Source: PXAH01 sp964605645 (lineage in GTDB: Bacteria; Omnitrophota; Gorgyraeia; Duberdicusellales; 4484-171). From it: DNA of 55,816 nt. The notes beneath the pieces were generated by a model, which was not told the DNA's origin, searched no databases, and saw only the letters and a program-made list of their open reading frames with translations. Shown in pieces: positions 46,305-55,300 of this stretch. Numbering within the stretch: the stretch's first letter is position 1; each line of letters begins with the position of its first letter. The translations under genes and the position numbers were made by a program. Location: NCBI GenBank assembly GCA_964605645.1, contig CAZSDJ010000007.1, forward strand, positions 1 through 55,816, given 5' to 3'.

Positions 46305-49300
46305 GAGCTCTTAAGCCACATAAGTAATTTAGAAAAAGAATTGGCTGAACTGAAAAGTAGGGCAGAAAATACAGAAGAAGATGAAAAGAGGATCGAGAAA
46401 GAACTTGAAAAAATAAAAGAAGAGTTTAAAAAGGCAATAGAAAATGTTTATGCCGATGGCCGGAATTGTTTTAGATTCCTTTCAGCCTCTATAGACACAG
46501 AATTAGGTAAAAGAGTTGGAGAAAGGCTAGATAAAATAGAAAAAGAAGGCGGAATAGCCAATTTTGCTGTTAGCCATCGAATTCTAAACGAGGAAATCGA
46601 AAAGTTGAAAGAAGAATATAGCAAAGAAGGAAAAACGCAAAAAGCTAAAAAATTAGAAGGACAAAAAAGAGTAGTATTTGCTCTTACCGAAGAAGAATTT
46701 ATACAACTTGTTAAAGAAGGCGTAAGCCTGTGGGTTTATGAAATGATTGACGAAAACAAGGATCATACTTTTAAGATAAAAGGTATCGGTAAAAGCTGGT
46801 TTAAAGGGTATTATGTACTTGTTTTAAAAGAAGCCGGTGTTAATAATGGAAAAGTTAATAAAACAGGGACAACAAGAGTTTATTTAAAAGATTTAGTTAC
46901 CTTTGACGGAAAAATAGTTATTAGCGTTAGCGAACAAGAAACTCAAGAAAATAGCGAGATATTAACAGAAGAAAATAAACTTTCTGCAAAACAAATAGAA
47001 ACAATAGAAAAAGATAAATCTCTTGAAGGTGTTGGTGCTTCAGCTAGTGTTGATACTCCTGGTACTGGCGCTTCTGCTGGTTCTGCTGTTGACGGAAACG
47101 GCAAAGGCGGCGAAAACGCCCCCGGCGGCAAAACCGGAAAAGGCGCCGATGCAGCCACACCAGAGCTAGATAATACCGGTACTGACACACCCGGTGTGTC
47201 AGTAGATGCTGAGCAAGCTTTGGCTGCAGCTAGACAGGCCTTAAGTGAAGCTAAGCGAGCTTTACAGGAAGCCGGCCAAGCTTTACAGGAAATCGGTCAG
47301 GTATCGGTAGAAGGCAGGTTAAATAGATTAAATCACGCAGAAACTTTATTAAATAACGCAGAAACGGAAGTAGGACGCCTACAAGAGCAAATTACCACCC
47401 CCGGGGTGGAAACAGGTGATTCCACCTACGCGGTGGAAACGGGTGATTCCGGGAGCGGCAAAGAAAGTGCAGGAAAAGGAAGAGAAAGCTTGCAAAGAGA
47501 GATAGAAAATCTGCAGAGCGAGATACAGAGCTTAGGAAAACAGGTTGAATTGGCAAGGTTGAATCAGCAAAATGTAGAACCGGCTCAAGTACTAGCTGAA
47601 GTGGAAGCCGAGCTAGGAAACAACAACCAACCGCCGGCAACTAACAGCCAAGAGCCAAATGCAGTTCCGGGCCGTTCTTTAGACAATAGTTTTTCCAAGG
47701 AACTTTCTGATTTTCTATATGAGATTGCTAAATCTCGCGGAGAAGAAATAGATGCAGATACTAGAAGAAAGTTGTTGCTTTTTGATAGAGTGTTGAGAGC
47801 CATTGAACCACAGGATTATGCCAAGTTAGGTGAAAATGGCCTTGCGCCGCCAGTTAGCTTAATCCGAATGATAAACGAACTTGCTAACTTATCTGATCAA
47901 CAGATAAGGGAACTTTTTCCCAATCTTTCCTTAAGTACCAGTCAAATAGAAACAATTAGAGAAATCGCTGTTTTATACCAAAACATTTCTCAAACTAATC
48001 CGAACCTTACAAACCAAGAAATATTAACAGCAGTAGTAAATAGCTTAGTGAGGGACGGAAGAGAGAGTGTAAGCGTTTTCACAACTGCCGTTGCAAGCAG
48101 CGTACCAGCTGGAAGAAGAAGTGTAAGCGCTTCCAATAGAAGTCCAAAGTCCAATGTCCAAAGTCCAAAGTCAGAAGATGGACAGAATGAAGGTGAAGAG
48201 GGAAGACGAGGACCGGAGGCTACGCCGGTTGAACAGGCCTCAAGTCCGAGCAGTGAAAGCGTTTACAGTGAGGATGGTTTTGCCAGTAAAGGTTTAGGAG
48301 AGTATCTAAGAAAGATATCCAGGGCGGCAAAAGATGTATTTTCTAAATTAACAAACAGATTAAAGCCGGCATTATTAAAGATTAAAACGTCAATTATGCC
48401 ACATGCACCTCCTTTGTCAGCAGAAAATAATTCTGTTGACTTCGTGGCTGGAAACGAAGGAGGACAAGATGTTAAAAAAACACAAATTTCAGAGAAAAAT
48501 GGAAAGCTTGAAAACTCAGTACGTGATCCAAGAAATTCTGGAAGTTCAAAGAAAACTGGAAGACCTGATTCAGGGCAAACCAGAGGCACAACAGGACAAT
48601 CTCAGCGACATAATCTTAGATTCCCGGTTTTAGATGCTGAAGTAGCTAAATTTATTGAAGATACAAAGAATTTATCACCTGAGGGTATAACTAGATTGCT
48701 GCGGATTAGAGAAGGTGTTGGTATATTACACAATTACATGCCAACCGGTCCGCCAGAACAAGCTATAGCATACTATGTTGAGATAACAGGAAAAATAGTT
48801 TATCATTTTTCTGATCAACAAATTAGAGAAATCTTAAGAAAACATGGTTTTAATAGTAGTGAAATAGAAGATGTAATTAATTTCATAAAAGATCACGAAA
48901 CCCGCCACAAAAACAATCCTCTTCTTTCAGAAAGAGAAGTATTAAAAGAACAATTTGAACAATTAGTTGCAGAGAGTTCTCGCCGCGTCGCCTCCCCAAG
49001 CCTACAAAGCGGGGCTCTCTCAACTTTTTTTAATGACGATATTAACCAAAGAAGACCCTTGACAAATTCACTACGTAATAGCGTGGATGCCAAGGGTCCA
49101 ATTCGACTAGACGTTTCTTCAAGAAGAAACGTAAGTCTCATTGGAGGTCTATCATGGCACCACAAATTATTCCTACACTTAAGTTTAGTCATTTCGTGGC
49201 TACAGGCGACGGCAAGATTTTTGCCTCAGCTCGGGACATCAGCAATAAGGTTTACAATTTCCTTATCTGCCAGGACGGTACAGTTAAAGAACAGGTTAAC

Positions 49301-52300
49301 AACCGCTTTGAGCCGCTTGTCCAGACTGTTGCAGAAGAGGTTAGGGCGCTTGCTGAAAGTTGTTACTCAAAAGTCCCCACCTACAGAGTCAACACCGCTA
49401 GGTTCAGTTGATAAAAAGTCCAATGTCGAGCCCGCCTCCGCCAATCAACCTGTTAGAACAGGTTCGGCTGCGGGGGGCAGGCGCGGCAGAACCCTTGGTT
49501 TGTTAGGGTTGGCAGTTCTTGTTCCTTTGATGATGGGGGCAAGCGGAGGAGCTGCTGTCTGGGCAGTGCTAATTCCAGCGATTATTCTTACAGGGTCAGT
49601 AACCGCAGTTGTCCGGAGTAAGGGGGATAATTCTTCTAAACCACCTTGGAAAGGTGTTCGCAGAATCGGAAGAAAAGGCTCCTCAGGCCCGGCAGAAATA
49701 AACACAGAGGTTATGCTAGAAGATATACAAAGACAAATCGAGGCTATTTTAGCAGAAGTTAGTACCCCTGCAAATATAAACTTTACCCCTGCAAATATAA
49801 ACTTTATTATGCATGATGTTATTCTTCAAGGGCTAGATAAGGATAAGCTTAATATTAATCCACAAATACAAATATTGGCAATAATGCAGCAGGCTCAACA
49901 AGGTCAATCAGGCCAAGAAGACCCAGAGTTAACCGATGAGTTAAAAAGAGAAATTTTATGTTTGGCTTTAGAGACGATGGTATTAGAAGCAGTAGTTGGC
50001 GGCTTGCTTGAGGTAAATCAAAATGTAGCTTTAATTCTTAATGAAAGTTACGGGCAATGGATTGGTTCTATGCTGGGAGAAGAAGGCAGAAGAAGATTGG
50101 AAGAAAAAGGAGTGAAAGTAATAACCGGTGCAAAAATCGGTTCAACTAGCTGCCATCACAATGAACTATATGTTTTCGATGTTGAAAACGGAGATAGGCT
50201 CTTGGATAATGAAGATCTTAAATGGATTTTAAGAAATCAGGCCTTAGTGGTTATAGCTGACGGTTCACAATCAGTGAGTGAGCCAGACAGGACACTTTCT
50301 CATGTACCGGATGCTCATCAAGGTTGGAGGAATTTCTTTATGCTGCTGAGCTGTGCTGTAGATGAAGCTGGTTTTAGAAAGACATTAACAAGAGAAGCTG
50401 ATTTTGGCAAAGATGAGGATCACTTAAATCAACTTATTGAAAGGAATCCAGAAATATGGGAAGAGCTAAAACGTGTTGCTGCAAAAGTAGCTAACGAAGA
50501 TTCAAAAGGATGGGCAGGTTTTTATCCTCATTGGCCGGGATTAGCCGCCTTAGACTTAAGAGAAGATAAAGAATCTTTCGGAAGAACGTTAGAAGAGATC
50601 CCGGTTGAGCAAATGCCTTCTCAGGCTGTAGTATTTTACCAGAGCGCCTATGGCTTAGGGCTTGTACCTTATCTAGCTAGGCAAGAAAATCAGTTAGCCC
50701 AGCTGATATTATCTTATGGTAGTGGCCATGTAGCTGCTTATTTTGATGATAGGCAAAGACTGCTTACTACAGGGATGAAGGCTCTTCTATCAAACATTTA
50801 CGGGTCCTTAAGAGAGGAAGGTTTTAGTGCTGAATATGCAGGTAGTCAAGAGCAGCCGGAAGTTAGAGAAATTTTATATCTGGTTTTAGATTTAGACGGC
50901 ACAATAGCTTCTGATTATACTCAACCAATAGATAAAGGATTGATGGGTCGACTTAAACGGGCAATAGGCAAAGGACAGCAAGTCATCATTATTACCATGG
51001 ATAGCGAACAAGGATTAGAGAAACGTGGGGTTTGGGGCCAGATTGAAGGCGAAATACCTGCAGGATTAAGAAACAGGATTTATGTTTGCACCTGGAACGG
51101 GCTAGTGGGTTTTGGGTACAACAATAAAGGCAAAAGATTTAAATTATATGAAAAGAAATTCACAGAACAAGATAGAGAATATATACTTAATGCAGTTAAT
51201 GTTGTAGTTGGACGAAGTGCTTATGAACAGCAAGAAAGAGAATATAAAATTAAAGTTAAGCCGCATAAGAATAAAGATCTAAGAAAATTAGCCGAAGAAA
51301 TTAGAGAAAGATTAAACCGAAACGGCAAGACAGAGCTAACTGTGGTGGTACAGTCCGGATATATTCATATATTCAAGGTGGGAAAACCTTGGGCCTTGAG
51401 GGAAGTGTTTAATATAATAGCCCACCGCGAGGAGATGGGTTTAGCTTCTCATTTGCTGGATGAAGCAGTTAGCGCCGCCCAGGAGAGTTTGAGAGATTTT
51501 GTTGCAAAAAATCATGAGAAAATGGATATGCATGAAGTATCATTAAAATTAATGGGTTTTATTGCTGTAGAGCTGGGTAGGATGCTTGGGGATGATGAGG
51601 TTAATAGAGAAAGCAGGGAGATAATTTCAATTTTACTTGCGCAAATAAAAAAAACAAGGCAGGGGGAAGAGAGTTCTTTGTTTACTATTGATGAAGATGG
51701 TAAATTTTTAATAAATGGATGCCGGGAATTTATAAGATTTTTTTCAGAAGGAGAGAGGTTTCCTGAATCTCCGAAAGAACTAGCCCAAGCAATGGCTTCG
51801 GTTTCTTTAATCGCTGGCGATAGAGCTGATAAATTCGGCTTAGACAGAGGGCTTTTAACTGAATTTCCCCAGGCAGTTTGTGTTAATGTCGGCAGGCCAA
51901 GCAGAACTGCGGCAGAAACAAACCCCGGCTTAATCCAGAGCAATAACAATAGCCATGCTATGCTGCAAGTTTTAGGTTCAATAGGTGATGATAACAGGCT
52001 TGATTTAGAGAGAGTAGAAGCCTTAGACGGGGGGAGCCATACTACAGATGGTGGTTGTCGCGGCAAGTTGGAAGCAATTTTTGATCATTATCCATCCTCT
52101 GAACCAATGAAAAAGCAACCTCAGCGACATAATCTTAGATTCCCGGCTAAAAAACCAACCGATTCTTCTTCAGAAGGTAAATCAGCTGATGAAGTTGCTG
52201 AAGAAGTCGCAACAAGAGGCGGTATAGACAATTTTGATCCGATCAGCTTTAGAGAAGCTAGAAGAAAAATAGGAGAAGCAGTAAATGAAACAGAACATTT

Positions 52301-55300
52301 AGGTGTCTTAGATTTCTTAAAGATATTTGTAAGTTTAATTATTGGCAATACCAAATTAGTACGCGGCCCACCAAGTTGGAGCCTAGGTGCTGCAATCTAT
52401 CATAAAGACGGCCGCAATTATATAATCCTTCCTGAAGATCCTAATAATTCTCAATTAACTCATGAACTATGGGCTATATCACATCCTACAAAAGAACACA
52501 AAGATAATCCAGTAAAAATAGATCAAGTTGCAGACGGTTCTCGTGCTAACGTCGCCTCCCCAACAGATGTTTGCAGAACTTCTGCAACTTTATTAGAACA
52601 CAGATTCACACAGATTAAAAACCGATTAACACAGATAATAAACGGAGGTGTATTATGGCACCACAAATTATTCCTACACTTAAGTTTAGTCATTTCGTGG
52701 CTACAGGCGACGGCAAGATTTTTGCCTCAGCTCGGGACATCAGCAATAAGGTTTACAACTTCCTTATCTGCCAAGACGGCACAGTTAAGGAGCAGGTTAG
52801 AGACCACTTTGAGCCGCTCACTCAGGTGGTTGCAGAAGAGGTTAGGGCACTTGCTGAGTGCTGTTACTCTAAAGTCCCCACCTACAAAGTTAGCACAGCC
52901 AGGTTCAGTTGATAAAATGCCCAATGTCCGAAGTCCAATGTCCAATGTCGAGTCCGCCTACGCCAATCAACCTGTTAGAACAGGTTTGGCTGCGGGGGAC
53001 AGGCGCATGGAGCTTCCAGGGGAGGTTGCAGCTGCAAAAGGACGAATAAGGGAACCAGATATTTATGTTGTGCTTAATCTTGTAGAAGGTGAAGGTGATC
53101 TTGAAGATGAAAAATACGTCGGTGTGCTTAAGCAGTGGCTGGAAGATACATTGACTGTGGTTCAACACTCAACGGGGCTTTTGCCCGAAGAAAGCAGAGC
53201 CGCTATAAGAGCAAAGATTCGAAGCAAAGCTAAAGTTGGTTTTCATTCCAGCAATTCAGATTTTAATATAAGTTTTGTTCAAGTAGATAGTTCTCGCTTA
53301 CCAATAAGCACAATGAAATTGTTGTTTTTAACTCTGGCTCATGAAATCGGCCATAATATTCTTAATTATAAGATGGATCCAAAAGGAGGTTATTCTTTTA
53401 GCCTGGGGAGAGATAGGGATGATTTAGCTAAACATGAGTTTATTGCCTATCTTGCAGCAATTATTTTTGCAGAAGAAATGGGCTGGTTTGGCCAGGAAAA
53501 TGTTTTTGTCAGTAAGTATGTAGGCTCTACAATTTTAGGTAGAGCAATAAGGGGTAAATTCCTAGAAGCCGCAATTATTTTTTATAACAGCTTTATAAAA
53601 AGAGAGGAACATGCTGTTGCCAGAAGATATGTGCGGGCTCTGGTGAGAAAACTTAGGGGAGAAAATCATCCTATAGATTGGCCTCTGGCTGCCAGGATAG
53701 CGGTGAATTCCTGTATTTTATCTCCTGAATTGAGTTTTAGGAATTTTTTCAGAAGCCTTGTTCGTGAGTATATAGGAGGCTTTCTTGAGCAGAAGAGGGA
53801 TGGCGAGCGTGGCGGGTTTGCCTCAGTTGAGATGCTTCCGGTAATGGCCATTCCTGTTGTTGCTTTAGCTGTCGGTGCCTTGGTTAGCCCTCTTGCCGGG
53901 GTTGTCCTGGCAGCAGCAGGCTTATTAGTTATTGCAGGGGCAGTTAAAGGATACGTTACAGCAACAAGCGCATACAAGCTCAAGACAGGCTCTTCTTGGG
54001 CACCTGCCGCAGCTTTAGCTGTCGGTGTCTTGGTTAGCCCTCTTGCCGGGGTTGTCCCGGCAGCAGCCGCAGGCTTATTAGTTATTGCAGGGGCAGTTAA
54101 AGGATACGTTAGAGTCAGCCATGCAATCAGCTCCATTACAGGAAAGAGAAATCCTTCCCGGAGCGGGTTTGCCTCAGTTGAGATGCTGGGTGTAATGGCT
54201 ATTCCGGCCGCAGCTTTAGCTGTCGGTGCCTTGGTTAGCCCTCTTGCCGGGGTTGTCCTGGCAGCAGCAGCAGGCTTGTCGCTGGCGGGGGTTGTCCTGG
54301 CAGCAGCCGCAGGCTTACAGGCACTTGCCATCCTTGCCAAAACCTTGGAAAAGGCGGGACTAAGCGAATCTTCCATTGACTTAATCCTTAACGAAATCAC
54401 CCTACAGGATAACCCCGGGGAGATAGCCGAATCATTTACTACCCTTGCCGAAACCTTGGAAGACGCGGGACTAAGCGAATCTTCCATTGGCTTAATCCTT
54501 ATCGAAATTGTCCTACAGGATAACCCCAAGGAGATAACCGATGAATTATCAAACAGTGCGGAGGAGATAGCCGAATCATTTACTACCCTTGCCAAAACCT
54601 TGGAAAAGGCGGGAGTAGGCAAATATTTTATTGGCGCTATCCTTAGCGGAATCACCCGACATAACCCCGTGGAGATAGCCGAGAGCTTACAAGAAGAAGG
54701 TGCCCCTCAGGCATTAGCTACACTTGCCAAAACCTTGGAAAAGGCGGGAGTAGACGAATATTTCATTGGCTTAATTCTTAGCGGAATCACCCTACAGGAT
54801 AACCCCGGGGAGATAGCCGAATCATTTACTACCCTTGCCGAAACCTTGGAAGACGCGGGACTAAGCGAATCTTCCATTGGCTTAATCCTTATCGAAATTG
54901 TCCTACAGGATAACCCCGGGAAGATAGCCGGGAGGATGCGGGCTGCAGCCGATGAATTATCAAACAGTGCGGAGGAGAGGAGAGAGAGAAAAAGGAGATT
55001 AACTAGGGCTAAAGCAGCGGGCGTTTTTAGCAGGAGCATAGGCAAAACCGATAATGGCAGCTGGTTTGTTTTTGGCGAATATGGGGGTTATTATCTGATT
55101 GTTACCAACACCCATGTGGTTGGCGAGAGAGAAGATATTACTCTCTTGACCCATCAAGGAGAGGAGCTCGGAGCTGCCCAGGTGTTAATACGCAATGAGA
55201 ATATTTTTAGTTTTTATGATGATATCGCTATTCTGGCTATCCCTTGTGATGAGGTAAAGCTTGAACCAATTCCATTTTCTGGTTTCTCAGAGGGAGATGT

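Noticed and set aside
46304..46327. Stop codon at 46325-46327 as the end of the giant protein
   Set aside because: It follows a 100-N placeholder in a repeat. The next frame is open for 9.5 kb and is coding-like, so this is a frame artefact.
49059..49087. TTGACA before nested ORF 1 as a promoter
   Set aside because: No acceptable -10 occurs 16-18 nt downstream.
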